Below, one piece after another: positions 8,909 through 18,757 of a DNA stretch of 64,000 nucleotides (the stretch's first letter is position 1; the number at the start of each line of letters is the position of its first letter). The notes beneath the pieces are model-generated. The model was not told the origin of the DNA. It did no database searches and worked only from the letters and a program-made list of their open reading frames with translations. The position numbers and the translations under genes are program-made. This DNA is from Cyclobacteriaceae bacterium (GTDB lineage Bacteria; Bacteroidota; Bacteroidia; Cytophagales; Cyclobacteriaceae), in contig JAHCHY010000016.1 in assembly GCA_026129485.1 (NCBI GenBank), positions 48,982-112,981 of the forward strand. The letters run 5' to 3'.

Positions 8909-9724
8909 TCAGGGAATCAGCACCTGCAAGGGCTCATTGTAATTCCACCTTCTTGTTCCGCTGCCTCTTGGCGTATCGTAATTGATACGGGCAGCCGCAC
9001 GAATGAAAACTGCTCTTCCGGAAGGAATGGTTCCGTTAGATTCAATCGTAACGGTTTGTCCCAACTGGGAGTTAAATGCCGAACCGGAATATTCAACCTG
9101 GTTTGACCAGCGTGTATCCCGTGCACGATACCCCACCGAAGAAGAATAGCTCACAAACAACTGGACATCGGTAACATTCAGAAAGCTGCTGCTGTAACCA
9201 CCCATAGGCTGGATCTTATCCTGGAAATCTGCCGGGGAAACGCCACGCGTAACACGCACCTTCGCCCGGACTTTACCATTGATTACTTCGGGCTCTTCCA
9301 CCCACTCCACTTTCAGGAATGGCTGTACTTCAAACTTTACTTTCGTAACACCGCTGATATCTACCGTTTGTGTTTCATCCGCAAGCGGAACGCCACGATC
9401 GTCCTCCCGTATCAACGGAATAAACGGGCCATCGATACGGACATTATAAGTTCCCTTAAAAAGCTTCGTATTCTGAAACGTTCCATCCGGCATACAAAAT
9501 AAGTCGGGGTTAGGCGTAACATTATCGCCCCAGCTAAGCTCAGTTAACCGTACGCGTATGCCTTCGCTTCCCTGGTCAGTAAATACAGGCTCGCCTGTGG
9601 CGATGTCCACTACCTCGCCCTGTAATGTTTCGGCAGGCGCATCGTAGTTATCGATTTCAAACAGGCCGCATGAAGCGAGCGAAAACATCGCGATCAATAA
9701 CGTATAAATGGATATCTTTTTCAT
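8909..9724 (-). CDS. DUF3823 lipoprotein, accessory to SusC/SusD
   Basis: The 271-residue protein has a lipoprotein signal (MKKISIYTLLIAMFSLASC, Cys19). An N-terminal carboxypeptidase-regulatory-like beta-sandwich follows (LQGEVVDIATGEPV to GTYNVRIDGPFIPL). The second half is also beta-rich, with a phrase near GRAVFIRAAARIN. This matches DUF3823, a family found just after SusD in many Bacteroidota glycan loci and thought to be a surface glycan-binding accessory. It is 36 bp downstream of SusD and is followed at once by a strong terminator, so it ends the first transcription unit. Confidence 0.85.
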   Translation of the reverse strand: MKKISIYTLLIAMFSLASCGLFEIDNYDAPAETLQGEVVDIATGEPVFTDQGSEGIRVRLTELSWGDNVTPNPDLFCMPDGTFQNTKLFKGTYNVRIDGPFIPLIREDDRGVPLADETQTVDISGVTKVKFEVQPFLKVEWVEEPEVINGKVRAKVRVTRGVSPADFQDKIQPMGGYSSSFLNVTDVQLFVSYSSSVGYRARDTRWSNQVEYSGSAFNSQLGQTVTIESNGTIPSGRAVFIRAAARINYDTPRGSGTRRWNYNEPLQVLIP

Positions 9725-9760
9725 CTCTGTAACTCTTGATTATTAATTATTAATTATTCT

Positions 9761-11827
9761 TTATCGGTTCGGTTGCTGATCAATTACAGGGCTCTTCGAC
9801 ACCTCGCCCCCCGGAATAGCAAAGTAGTAATCAACCGCATTGTACTCGAAAGTCTTCAGACTTATCCACTGGAAACGCGCATCGAAGAAATACTGGCCGG
9901 TTTGCGTTGAAAAGAACGGGTACAAGCCGCGGAAACGGTACCGTGAATTGTTGCTGTAAGCATCTTTATCTCTTTCTTCGCCCCAGAAACCATCGCGTCC
10001 TTCGTAGTGCTGCACTCTCCACCTGCGCAAATCCCATTTTGTTTTATGCTCCAGCGCAAGCTCTTTCCTGCGTTCTTTCCGCACTATGTTACGCCCGGTT
10101 ATATCGGATGTAACACTTCCGGCAAGCAGGGTTGCACCGGCTCTTTCGCGGATTTCATTTACGGATGAAGTAGCCACCTGCAGCAGGTCGGCTCCATCGG
10201 GAGATGGCTCACCGGCCAGCGAAAGCTCTACGGCCGCTTCGGCTGCATTCAACAATACTTCGGCATAGCGCATCAGCACAAAGTGTTGTGCCGACCGGCC
10301 TTCACCGGCTTCGAATGAAGGATCAGGATTTAACCACTTGCGGCCATACAATCCCGTTAAGCAGCTTTCTCCGTTATCGAAGAACGGGCCATTGGCGCCT
10401 GCGGCTGTTATGTTGCTGCCTTCATACGAAACAATCTCCTGGCCGTTCCCTTCACGCGGACTGAGGAAAAGTGTTTTCGGTGATTGCGTATAAGCCGGCA
10501 GGGTTTGATAGCGGGTTTCGGCAGTGGCAAATGAATAATTGTTAAACAACGGGCTAACGGGCACCGACCCGGTAAACACTCCCGCGCGGATTTCAATTTC
10601 CCTGCCTTTGAATACACTGCCCGGGAAAATCACGTAAGCGCGAAGGCGGGGCTCTGCGTTCTGGAAAAAAGCGGCAGGTGAATTATACATCAGGTAGTTC
10701 CCTTGTGTATTTGACGAGCCTGTTGTAACCCTTATTGAACCATCGGGGTAACGATCGAAGCCTTCAAACAGCTCCAGGAAATCCAGTGTGGGGCAGGTTC
10801 CGGATGCGAGAGGCGCCTTGAAAATAAACGGGGCGCTGTATGCATCGTATCCATGCGTGGCAATGGGAAAAACATATTCCTTCGCATAAATATTTTCAGG
10901 GCTTGTCAGATCGCTGAACATGTCTACCATGTTCTGGTATTGCGCCTGCGGATCGCCAGCAGCCCATCTTCTTTTGTAAAGCGAATAGCGACCGCTGTTG
11001 ATCACTTCGCGAGCTGCGAGATAAGATTCCCTGAAATATTTTCTTGATGCCGCCTGTGCCGCTTCTTCTGCAAAGCCAATCACACGCACTCCTGTCTTTT
11101 GACCGAATCCTGTAAGGCGGCCGGGAACGGTTTCGTTGTACCTGGCTACGCTACCGGCATACAGCATGGCTTCTGACTTGAAAGCCAATGCCACATACCT
11201 GTTTGAATATCCGCTTTTGGGGCTGATGGGCTGCAGCAAAGCAACGGCCTGGTTATAATCGGCCAGCACCTGGTCCCAGGTTTCTTCTTCTGAAGCGCGG
11301 GGCACTTCAAGATCGCCCTCGCCCGGATAACGGATTACACTGGTTACCAGCGGCACTCCGCCAAAACGCCTGGCCATGGCAGAGAATACCACCGCACGCA
11401 CAAAGTACGCTTCGCCCAGGTAGTGGTTGTACGTAACTTCGGGGAAAGAGCTCTGGAACTCCGGCAGCTTTTCGATCAGGTAGTTGGCATCACGCAACAA
11501 AACAAAAGCGTTTGTCCAGTACGGTGTTCGTTCGCTCCTGAACGCTGTGCATATTCCATCGCGGTTAAGCGCTTCACCGGTTCCTTCTATGCCCATAGCG
11601 CCCAGCCATGAGTTAAACTCAACTCCCCATTGCGCCATGTATTTGAAATCTTCAAACGGCATACGGCTATACATCCGGGCCATATAAACATCCATACCGG
11701 ATTCGCTGGTCATGAGTGTTTCATCTCCAATCACGTTTGGAGGCGGTATATCCAGATCCGCACAGGCGGAGAAGCAGAACAAGCCAACCAGAAATAATAG
11801 GTATCTCCTTTTCATCGTATTATTCAT
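9761..11827 (-). CDS. SusD/RagB family glycan-binding outer-membrane lipoprotein
   Basis: The protein has a lipoprotein signal (MKRRYLLFLVGLFCFSAC) and typical SusD features: an N-terminal DETLMTSESGMDVYMARMYS helix, YLGEAYFVRAVVFSAMARRFG, and the C-terminal IRKERRKELALEHKTKWDLRRW. The extreme C-terminus (YFAIPGGEVSKSPVIDQ) is also family-typical. A GTG at 11839 is an alternative start, but the ATG at 11827 or the one at 11815 is preferred. It is encoded 22 bp after SusC. SusD caps the SusC barrel on the cell surface and helps bind the oligosaccharide for import. Confidence 0.94.
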   Translation of the reverse strand: MNNTMKRRYLLFLVGLFCFSACADLDIPPPNVIGDETLMTSESGMDVYMARMYSRMPFEDFKYMAQWGVEFNSWLGAMGIEGTGEALNRDGICTAFRSERTPYWTNAFVLLRDANYLIEKLPEFQSSFPEVTYNHYLGEAYFVRAVVFSAMARRFGGVPLVTSVIRYPGEGDLEVPRASEEETWDQVLADYNQAVALLQPISPKSGYSNRYVALAFKSEAMLYAGSVARYNETVPGRLTGFGQKTGVRVIGFAEEAAQAASRKYFRESYLAAREVINSGRYSLYKRRWAAGDPQAQYQNMVDMFSDLTSPENIYAKEYVFPIATHGYDAYSAPFIFKAPLASGTCPTLDFLELFEGFDRYPDGSIRVTTGSSNTQGNYLMYNSPAAFFQNAEPRLRAYVIFPGSVFKGREIEIRAGVFTGSVPVSPLFNNYSFATAETRYQTLPAYTQSPKTLFLSPREGNGQEIVSYEGSNITAAGANGPFFDNGESCLTGLYGRKWLNPDPSFEAGEGRSAQHFVLMRYAEVLLNAAEAAVELSLAGEPSPDGADLLQVATSSVNEIRERAGATLLAGSVTSDITGRNIVRKERRKELALEHKTKWDLRRWRVQHYEGRDGFWGEERDKDAYSNNSRYRFRGLYPFFSTQTGQYFFDARFQWISLKTFEYNAVDYYFAIPGGEVSKSPVIDQQPNR

Positions 11828-11849
11828 TTTATTACTCACTTATCAATTA

Positions 11850-14800
11850 TTAAAAGCGGGCCGAAACACCAACCGTGTACGTCTTGTTAAGCGGATACAT
11901 CCGCCCCAGGTCGTCATCCGGATGTTCCGGATCGACAAATCTTACTCCTGTAATGGTGAACATGTTGTAGGCATTGGCAAACACCCGCACATGCATGGAA
12001 GAAGCAGGTCTGCGCTTAGGCAGCGTATAACCCAGCTCAATGCTCTTCAAACGGAGGTAAGCTGTGCTTACGCGGTTGAAAGTCGAATTCTCGCGCGGGT
12101 ATCTCCCGGTAAAGCCATAATAGCCGCTTACCCATTGTGTTTCCGGGTTGTAAGGATCGGCCAATGGATCGGTTGGATGCCAGCGATCGAGATATTGCGT
12201 AAGGGTACCACCGCCATTGGTTCCCCAGATGGCATACAACGGCTCGCGGTATTGCATAGAGCCTAATGTTGTTCCCTGGAAGAGGAAGTTCAGATCGAAG
12301 TTCTTATACGAGGCATCGTACGCCAGGCTGAAGTTGAACCACGGTGTCTGATCGTATGCAAACGGGCGCTCGTCCAAACCGTTGATCTCACCATCGCCAT
12401 TCCAGTCTTCGTACTTGTAATCACCCGGTAAAATATCCCGTTCCTTATAAATCGGGAAAGACCAGATGTCTTCCCAGCTTGTATAACGACCGGCACCTAC
12501 ATATCCGAACTGCACACCCTGGTAGCGGTTGTTCAGGTTATCCCTGCGCCAACGTTCATACGAGTTTCCGTACGGGCCGTTCTGTACCGCTCTTAAATAT
12601 TTGTTACGGGTAATTGTACCGATGGCCCTTACGCGATAGGAAAGTCCGCCAATGCGGTTACGGTGCGAGAGCTCGAGGTCAAGACCAAACTGACGATCGC
12701 TGTTCAGGTTCTCCCTTGGCGCGCCTGTACCCACTACGGTAGGCACTTCGCCCGTGCGATTGGCAAAAAGCCCATCACGGTAACGGTTAAAGTAATCCAA
12801 TGAAAAGCCAAACAGGCCGTTCCATCCCTGGAAGTCAATACCGGCATTGAATGTTTCAGCCGTCCACCAGGTAATTCTTTCGTTCGGGACGATCAGCGAT
12901 ACGCCATTTACAAATGAACCTCCGAACATATAGCCGGGAGCATATTGATTATAGTACCCGTTTTCTGCGTTGCCGCTTGTTGCCGGATAGAGATAGCCCG
13001 GGTACCACTCGTATGCCAGCGAGCCATCATCGGCCGTTACTCCATAGCTGGCCCGCAGCTTCAGCTGGTCAACAAAAGACAGGAAAGAAGCAGACTTGAA
13101 GAATGATTCTTCCGATAAACGCCAGCCGATTGAACCTGAAGGGAAGAAGCCCCACTGGTTATTTCCAACAAACTTCGAGGAGCCGTCATACCGAAACTGA
13201 AACTCGGCAATGTAGCGATCGGCATACGTGTAATTCGCTCTTCCGAATACTGCGGAGTTGGCGATCTCGTAGAGATCATCCGTACCGCCCAGCATACCGC
13301 TTACCATGTTATCGTTCACACCGCCCAGCAGGTGTTCCATAGCAAAAGCCAAATCGCGTTGCGCAAAGAAATTATCGCCCCTGCGTTTCTGGCTTTCCCA
13401 GCCCAGCAGCCCGGTTACATTGTGGTTGTCAAACGCGCGGTTATAATTCAACAGGAACTGGCCCAATACCTGTTGCCTGTTGAACATCTCGCGCCTGAGC
13501 CGGTTTGGTGCGCTCAGGTTGTATAGCTTTGAAAGATAAGTATCGGAATTCCCGTCATACACATATTGATAATACTCTTTGCGATAGGCGGTGTTATCGT
13601 CCTGCCGGAAATCGTAGCTGAGCATACCTTTTGCCGATAAGCCTTTTAAAGCGGCAGATACTGTTCCGAAATCAAAATTAAGAGAGGCTGAAGACTGAAA
13701 GTTTTTCTGATTGAATTTGCGATAGCCCGATACATCGGCTGTCATCATAGCTACGGTGTTTTGCTCAAGGTCTAAGCCTTCATAGCTCAGCATCGTATTT
13801 CCGGGATCGGCATAAGCCGGGAACAACACTCCCTGCCGCCAGTAGTTCCGGATAATGTCTACCGCGCTGGAGTATGGTGTGTTTCGCTGGTCAGTCATAC
13901 CGGCCAGGTTGATGTTGAACGTTAACCCTTCGGCAAGCTCGGTGGTAATGTTTGAGCGCAGGTTGATCTTGTTGTAATTCAAATCACCCGATTTGAAAAA
14001 GCCTTCCTGGTAAAGGAATCCTCCACCGATGAAGTACTGTGTTTTCTCGTTTCCACCGGTAATGCTGATATCGTGCTGGGCCTGTGGTGAAAAGTCTGCA
14101 ATCACCAACGCATTCCAGTCTGCCGAGCGAAGCTGGCCTGTACGATAGGCTTCGAATTTATCGGAGCCGTAAATAATGGTCGGATTATCGATGTTATTCA
14201 TGGATCGCTCGTTATAGAGCGTCATGGTTTGAAACGGATCGGCAAGCTTCGGCATGTTGGAAGGTTGCTGCAGCGTAAAAGAACCGTTATACGATATGGA
14301 GGTTTTTCCCACGCTGCCTTTTTTAGTCGTTACCAGCACAACCCCGTTGGCGGCCCGCACACCATAAATAGCAGCCGAAGCATCTTTCAATACCGATATA
14401 TCATCAATATCGTTTGAGTTTAACCGTTGAAAATCGGCCATGGTACGCTGAACTCCGTCAATCACAATCAGGGGCGCGCCCAACCCGCGTATGTCAAAGT
14501 TATTATTAAATGTACCGGGCTCTGCGCTCCGTTGCCATACCCGTACACCGGCAATTCTACCGGTAAGCATGTTCTGCGGATTTTCATTTTTGGTTTGCCG
14601 CATTTCATCACCTTTCACATTGGCCACCGCACCGGTTAGGGTAACTTTCTGCTGTATACCATAACCCACTACCACGACTTCATTCAGCTGCTGAACATCG
14701 GTAGCCAAAACCACATCAATCACCGATCGTGAATCAACGGCAATCTCCTGGGTTGTGTAGCCTATGAAGGAGAAAACCAGCGCGACATTCGTACCCGATA

Positions 14801-15038
14801 CCTGCAAGGTATACCTGCCATCGGCATCGGTAGTCGTTCCGCGGCTTGTGCCTTTTACCAAAATGCTTACACCGGGTAAGCCTGTACCATCTTCGGCGGA
14901 CGTAACGCGGCCGGTTACCGTAACCTCCTGCTGCGCTGCACGCGCAAAGACGGAAGTAAAAAGAACACACTGGATGATCACTCCATACATGGAATACATC
15001 ACCAGGCTTTTTAATAGTTGCTTGTACTTATTCTGCAT
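11850..15038 (-). CDS. SusC/RagA family TonB-dependent oligosaccharide transporter
   Basis: The 1062-residue protein starts with a hydrophobic signal. A carboxypeptidase-D-like domain follows (VTGRVTSAEDGTGLPGVSI, about 38-115), then the TonB-box/plug region (LNEVVVVGYGIQQKVTLTGAV) and a plug domain with the family signature DISVLKDASAAIYGVRAANG. A 22-strand-barrel-like remainder ends in an aromatic-terminated strand (YTVGVSARF). It imports oligosaccharides across the outer membrane with energy from TonB. Together with GH76 and SusD it defines the locus; the mannan specificity comes from the neighbouring enzymes, not from this protein. Confidence 0.96.
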   Translation of the reverse strand: MQNKYKQLLKSLVMYSMYGVIIQCVLFTSVFARAAQQEVTVTGRVTSAEDGTGLPGVSILVKGTSRGTTTDADGRYTLQVSGTNVALVFSFIGYTTQEIAVDSRSVIDVVLATDVQQLNEVVVVGYGIQQKVTLTGAVANVKGDEMRQTKNENPQNMLTGRIAGVRVWQRSAEPGTFNNNFDIRGLGAPLIVIDGVQRTMADFQRLNSNDIDDISVLKDASAAIYGVRAANGVVLVTTKKGSVGKTSISYNGSFTLQQPSNMPKLADPFQTMTLYNERSMNNIDNPTIIYGSDKFEAYRTGQLRSADWNALVIADFSPQAQHDISITGGNEKTQYFIGGGFLYQEGFFKSGDLNYNKINLRSNITTELAEGLTFNINLAGMTDQRNTPYSSAVDIIRNYWRQGVLFPAYADPGNTMLSYEGLDLEQNTVAMMTADVSGYRKFNQKNFQSSASLNFDFGTVSAALKGLSAKGMLSYDFRQDDNTAYRKEYYQYVYDGNSDTYLSKLYNLSAPNRLRREMFNRQQVLGQFLLNYNRAFDNHNVTGLLGWESQKRRGDNFFAQRDLAFAMEHLLGGVNDNMVSGMLGGTDDLYEIANSAVFGRANYTYADRYIAEFQFRYDGSSKFVGNNQWGFFPSGSIGWRLSEESFFKSASFLSFVDQLKLRASYGVTADDGSLAYEWYPGYLYPATSGNAENGYYNQYAPGYMFGGSFVNGVSLIVPNERITWWTAETFNAGIDFQGWNGLFGFSLDYFNRYRDGLFANRTGEVPTVVGTGAPRENLNSDRQFGLDLELSHRNRIGGLSYRVRAIGTITRNKYLRAVQNGPYGNSYERWRRDNLNNRYQGVQFGYVGAGRYTSWEDIWSFPIYKERDILPGDYKYEDWNGDGEINGLDERPFAYDQTPWFNFSLAYDASYKNFDLNFLFQGTTLGSMQYREPLYAIWGTNGGGTLTQYLDRWHPTDPLADPYNPETQWVSGYYGFTGRYPRENSTFNRVSTAYLRLKSIELGYTLPKRRPASSMHVRVFANAYNMFTITGVRFVDPEHPDDDLGRMYPLNKTYTVGVSARF

Positions 15039-15053
15039 ATGCTAATGATTTAT

Positions 15054-16517
15054 TCATTTTTTCACTTCATATCGCGACAACACGGCATACTCAGCAGCGA
15101 AAGCAAAGCTGAACATTCCTTCTGTCCGGTTGTTGGCATTATTAAGACTCCAGCCCACTAATAAATTTGTTGGAAGAAAACCCTGGTACAGGAAGTTATC
15201 GTACCCGTAATCGAGGTTTCGCTGAAATGAATTGATATAACCGGAAACGGTGCCGTATGCCGGGTATGCATCTACGTATCCACGCATTAGCACACCGTTA
15301 AACCAGTTTCTGAAGCCGCTGATATCGTAGGTGTAATAGTCGGGCTTGTTCTGGCCAAGCTTGGCGAAATACTGAAAGCTGGCATCCGACAGGTTTTTTA
15401 CATCAGTGAGGTATGCGCTTTCTCCTGTTGCGCGATACAGGTCAGCGCCACCCGAAAGCATGGTACCGCTGTTGTAGGTAATGGCAGGCCCTACCCGATC
15501 CGGACAGGTTGTTCCTCTACGATAAACTGTTCCGTTTACATTATCGGTTTGCGGGCTACCCGGTGAGCAGCCTCCGCGCATATCGTCATACACGCCATCG
15601 GCACGCAGCAACTGGCTCTTCTGCCAGGCATAAATTTTCTTTGCAAAATCCAGGTAGTAATCTGCTTTCTTAACCTGTTCTGTTTTGCGGGTTTGCCGGT
15701 CTGCAGCATCAATGTAACGGTATGTTACCTCATCACTTTTGTCTTTGTAGAGCTCATGCAGCCATACCAGCGGGCTTACCATGGGCCCGTTGCTGCACGC
15801 ATGCTTGGTTACATAGCCGGGCCCCCACGGAATGCCACCACGCTCTGTTCCGTTGGTGTTGCGTGTGCAATCCCAGCCGTCCAGCACATACTCGGTCAAA
15901 TACTCCGCTTTTTCCAGGTACGCGGCTTTACCGGTTACCTTATATGCTTCGAACAATTCCCGCACGAGCCACATCTGGTCGTCATACACATTCATAATAC
16001 CGGCCACCTGCGCAGAGCCCTTGGAGCCACCGCGGTTTACTCCGTACACCGTCCATTGCCTGGTTTGTGTGTACGAAACCAGCTCGAACGTGCCTAAGTA
16101 ATAATCTGCATTGTCAACCAGCCGGTCGAGCAATTCAGCGTACTTATTGAAGTGCGTATTGTAAAGCGCAGCGTTACCATGCTCTTTCTGCACATCCAGC
16201 GCATGAAGAATTGCATTCACCGCTTCAATAGCCGCTGTATACATCCATATACTGCCCTTCTCATCGGAAAGCGCATTGGTGTATGGATTGTAATAACGGG
16301 CCATAGCCATTCCTTCACCGGTAAAGTGTACAGCCACGGCATGGTCGGTAAGCTCCATCGCACGAAGCAGGTTTTGCTCGGAAAGGCTTACCTCTGCAGG
16401 CGGATCTTCAGGGGCCGGCCCGCTGTCGTTACAAGCTGTTATTGTTAACAGGAGAGCAAGGCCGCAAGTAGTGATCATAAAAAGAGCTGTTCGATACGTT
16501 ATCATTATACCATTCAT
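15054..16517 (-). CDS. GH76 endo-alpha-1,6-mannanase (surface lipoprotein)
   Basis: The 487-residue protein has a lipoprotein signal ending LLLTITAC (Cys29), placing it on the outer membrane or surface. Family 76 marks include the (alpha/alpha)6 barrel pattern and the adjacent aspartates D179-D180 in NVYDDQMW, the catalytic pair of the family. Others are the YLTEYVLDGWDC block, GGIPWGPGYVTKHACSNGPM, and YNSGTMLSGGADLY near the C-terminal third. GH76 enzymes cut the alpha-1,6-mannan backbone found in yeast mannan and in mycobacterial glycans. It lies 15 bp before SusC and 5 bp after the preceding lipoprotein gene, so all are co-transcribed. Confidence 0.93.
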   Translation of the reverse strand: MNGIMITYRTALFMITTCGLALLLTITACNDSGPAPEDPPAEVSLSEQNLLRAMELTDHAVAVHFTGEGMAMARYYNPYTNALSDEKGSIWMYTAAIEAVNAILHALDVQKEHGNAALYNTHFNKYAELLDRLVDNADYYLGTFELVSYTQTRQWTVYGVNRGGSKGSAQVAGIMNVYDDQMWLVRELFEAYKVTGKAAYLEKAEYLTEYVLDGWDCTRNTNGTERGGIPWGPGYVTKHACSNGPMVSPLVWLHELYKDKSDEVTYRYIDAADRQTRKTEQVKKADYYLDFAKKIYAWQKSQLLRADGVYDDMRGGCSPGSPQTDNVNGTVYRRGTTCPDRVGPAITYNSGTMLSGGADLYRATGESAYLTDVKNLSDASFQYFAKLGQNKPDYYTYDISGFRNWFNGVLMRGYVDAYPAYGTVSGYINSFQRNLDYGYDNFLYQGFLPTNLLVGWSLNNANNRTEGMFSFAFAAEYAVLSRYEVKK

Positions 16518-16522
16518 TGCTT

Positions 16523-18376
16523 TTAGTTCAAATCAATAGCGTAAAAGGTCAGTTTGTTTTCGCTTGTATTCGCTGCGCCATTATACACACCAAAAGCGAG
16601 CAGAACATTGCTGCCATTGAATTGCGACAGGTCATATACAAACGAAGCATAGTTTTCGGGCTCATCTTTCGTACCATGATAGTGCCTGAACTTCCAGCAG
16701 CCGTCAGCTTCAGCGTTAGCATTTTCGGCTGTATTTGATGCAGGTTCTATATGCGTAACGGTACCGTCATCCTTAATTGCTGTTAGCTTAAAATAAGTAT
16801 AGTGATCAGGGGCGCTTCCACTCTGGAAATTGCGCGTCTTCAATGTTAATTGATTGCTTCCCGAAGCAATGGCAAATTTAGCGTAGATGTATGCCTCCGG
16901 TACTGTGGTGCTCACCTCTGAGGTGCTGCGTGTTTTAATGAGGTATCCTTCTGCCGGGAATACTTCAGGGTCTTTTTTCAACGGAACAAAATGCCATTCC
17001 GCAGCAACGTGGTTGTTATCGCGCCACGAGCGGTAAGCATCTACATAGTTATCGCGGTTACCGCTTATCGTGCTGATACCGGTAAATGATTTTTTAGTAT
17101 GCGGCATGGTAGAGCGTGCCGTTTCCTGCGATAGCTTCCATCCCGCAACAACCTCGGTACCCGGCAGCCAATCCCAGTTTTCCACTTTTCTGTCTGCAAA
17201 GCGAATTGCGCGCAGCACAAGTTGTTTCCAATAATCGCCAGTAGCCTGGCGGTAAATACCGATCGCAACAATCACTTCCTTACCCACATAGTCGCTCAAA
17301 TCAAACTCAAAGTCAGCGTAATCGCCAGAACCATAGGTTTTATTGTCACCAATTTTTACAGCAGCGGGTTGTGCGGCTGACAGATCAATTACCTGCACAC
17401 CGAAGTATGCGGGATTTGCCGCATCGGCATTGTGTGTGCGCAGCCTTATTGACATGATCTTGTTATCGGCAGTAATGATCTTGCTTCCAAAAACAAACGA
17501 GTCAAATACATTCAGGTCGGCAGGATTGGTGCGGTCTTCAACATTGTTACGAATCTGCAGCGTAGTGCCTTCATTTTGCTCCTGCCATGCGCCCCGGAAG
17601 TCAAGCGCGGACATATAATCGCACGCCCAGTCCCAATGCGGATAAGCATCGGCATTACGTCCGCCCCGGTATTCGTTGTAATACCACTTGTCGGCATTTA
17701 CCAGGTCGGCTGCAGTTAAGCCGCGCAGCAGCTCCTGGCCGCCCATCGTAATGTTTATGGTTGCCACTCCTCCTGTAAAATCAGCTGCGGTTATTTGCCT
17801 GGTAACGGTTATATAATTTGCTTTTGTAAATGTTACGGTGTAGTTGCCGGCCACCAGGTTCTCTATAGCATACGTACCATCGCTACCGCTTTGAACCGTG
17901 CCTGCAGTGCCTACACTAACAGTAGCATCGGCAAGCGGAGCACCACCGTTTTTAGCATCAGACAGCGTACCGGTAATTTTCGCTGAAGCGTTTACCAGCG
18001 TAACATTTACGGTGGCTATGTTGCTGCCATCAAAATCTTTAGCCTCAACACTTTTGCTTACCGTTAACCACCCGGTTTTGGAAAAGGTAACGGCATGCAG
18101 CTTCAGCGAAACATTCTGAAACGTGTACTTGCCATCGCTACCGGTAGTTACCGATACATCCTGCTCATTCACACCGGAAACTGTAACTGTAACATCGGGA
18201 ACGGGTTGTCCTTCTGCATCCGTAACATTACCGGTAATCGTACCTAAACTACCACCGGCCGGATCATCGTCTTTCGTACAGGAGCTTACTGTTACAAGGA
18301 ATCCTGCCAGCAAAATGACGAATGTTGAGATTCGTAGAAATGTGCTCATTGGTTTTAAAAGTTGTTTGTTAAACAT
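16523..18376 (-). CDS. Lipoprotein with two carboxypeptidase-regulatory-like domains; possible surface glycan-binding protein
   Basis: The ATG at 18376 has an AGGAAAAG stretch upstream; the ATG at 18349 would give a more usual lipoprotein signal (ISTFVILLAGFLVTVSSC). Earlier in-frame codons (GTG at 18427) look too far out. After the lipid-site Cys come two similar domains of about 80 residues, ITGNVTDAEGQPVPDVTVTV and ITGTLSDAKNGGAPLADATV. Two larger jelly-roll-like modules follow, each ending with strands such as FDLSDYVGKEVIVAIGIY and YDLSQFNGSNVLLAFGVY, so the C-terminal part also looks duplicated. I do not recognise a named family. Being first in the operon before GH76 and SusCD, it is probably a surface glycan-binding protein of SusE/F type. 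Confidence 0.75.
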   Translation of the reverse strand: MFNKQLLKPMSTFLRISTFVILLAGFLVTVSSCTKDDDPAGGSLGTITGNVTDAEGQPVPDVTVTVSGVNEQDVSVTTGSDGKYTFQNVSLKLHAVTFSKTGWLTVSKSVEAKDFDGSNIATVNVTLVNASAKITGTLSDAKNGGAPLADATVSVGTAGTVQSGSDGTYAIENLVAGNYTVTFTKANYITVTRQITAADFTGGVATINITMGGQELLRGLTAADLVNADKWYYNEYRGGRNADAYPHWDWACDYMSALDFRGAWQEQNEGTTLQIRNNVEDRTNPADLNVFDSFVFGSKIITADNKIMSIRLRTHNADAANPAYFGVQVIDLSAAQPAAVKIGDNKTYGSGDYADFEFDLSDYVGKEVIVAIGIYRQATGDYWKQLVLRAIRFADRKVENWDWLPGTEVVAGWKLSQETARSTMPHTKKSFTGISTISGNRDNYVDAYRSWRDNNHVAAEWHFVPLKKDPEVFPAEGYLIKTRSTSEVSTTVPEAYIYAKFAIASGSNQLTLKTRNFQSGSAPDHYTYFKLTAIKDDGTVTHIEPASNTAENANAEADGCWKFRHYHGTKDEPENYASFVYDLSQFNGSNVLLAFGVYNGAANTSENKLTFYAIDLN

Positions 18377-18433
18377 GTGTGTGTTTTGCTTTTCCTCGCC
18401 TTGAAGGTGACAGAATGTCCGCACCATCTATCG

Positions 18434-18497
18434 ATTGCAAAATCATTGCAAACGTTAGCACCAACTGGTTAAATCCTGGGTTAAAACAGGGTTAGCA
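18434..18497. promoter_or_regulatory. Direct-repeat operator candidate upstream of the mannan locus
   Basis: ATTGCAAA occurs at 18434 and 18445, exactly 11 bp apart. It is followed by GTTA(A/G) repeats at 18454, 18468, 18480 and 18491, spaced 14, 12 and 11 bp. Spacing of about one helical turn on one face of the DNA is typical of binding sites for tandem winged-helix regulators. It lies 58 bp upstream of the first gene's start at 18376. Confidence 0.5.
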
Positions 18498-18737
18498 GGA
18501 AGAAAAAAATCATTAATCTGGCCTGAATTATTTAGATAGCCGGGCCGGCATTTCGGTCAATATGAGCCAGAAACGCAGAATTAACGACCAGATTGCCGGG
18601 TTATGGAACGAAGAAAAATTTGCCCGGAATACCTGCATCGAAATCCAGGTTTGCATCCGGAAACCTGCGGATAGCAAGGTTTACCGGCTTGTCTTGTGCC
18701 GGTAACCTGCATCACATATAAACCTTGTGTTGTTTAT

Positions 18738-18745
18738 TAGCTTTG
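18738..18745 (+). promoter_or_regulatory. Promoter -7 box for the LysE-type gene
   Basis: TAGCTTTG matches the Bacteroidota TAnnTTTG element. A clear -33 element at the usual distance is not seen. Transcription would start only a few bases before the TTG at 18758. Confidence 0.45.
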
Positions 18746-18757
18746 CCGATTCAAAAT

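Larger units (their letters stand above)
18377..18757. other. Divergent intergenic region between the mannan locus and the LysE gene
   Basis: No gene is supported in this stretch of about 380 bases. It holds the repeat array at 18434-18497 and a promoter -7 box for the LysE-type gene at 18738. A minus-strand TAACGTTTG near 18449-18457 resembles a -7 box but has a 3-nt rather than 2-nt gap. Nothing else is recognised. Confidence 0.5.

Noticed and set aside
18434-18497. CRISPR-like array.
   Set aside because: The repeats are only 5-8 bp and spaced by one helical turn; no spacers of usual length and no cas genes.
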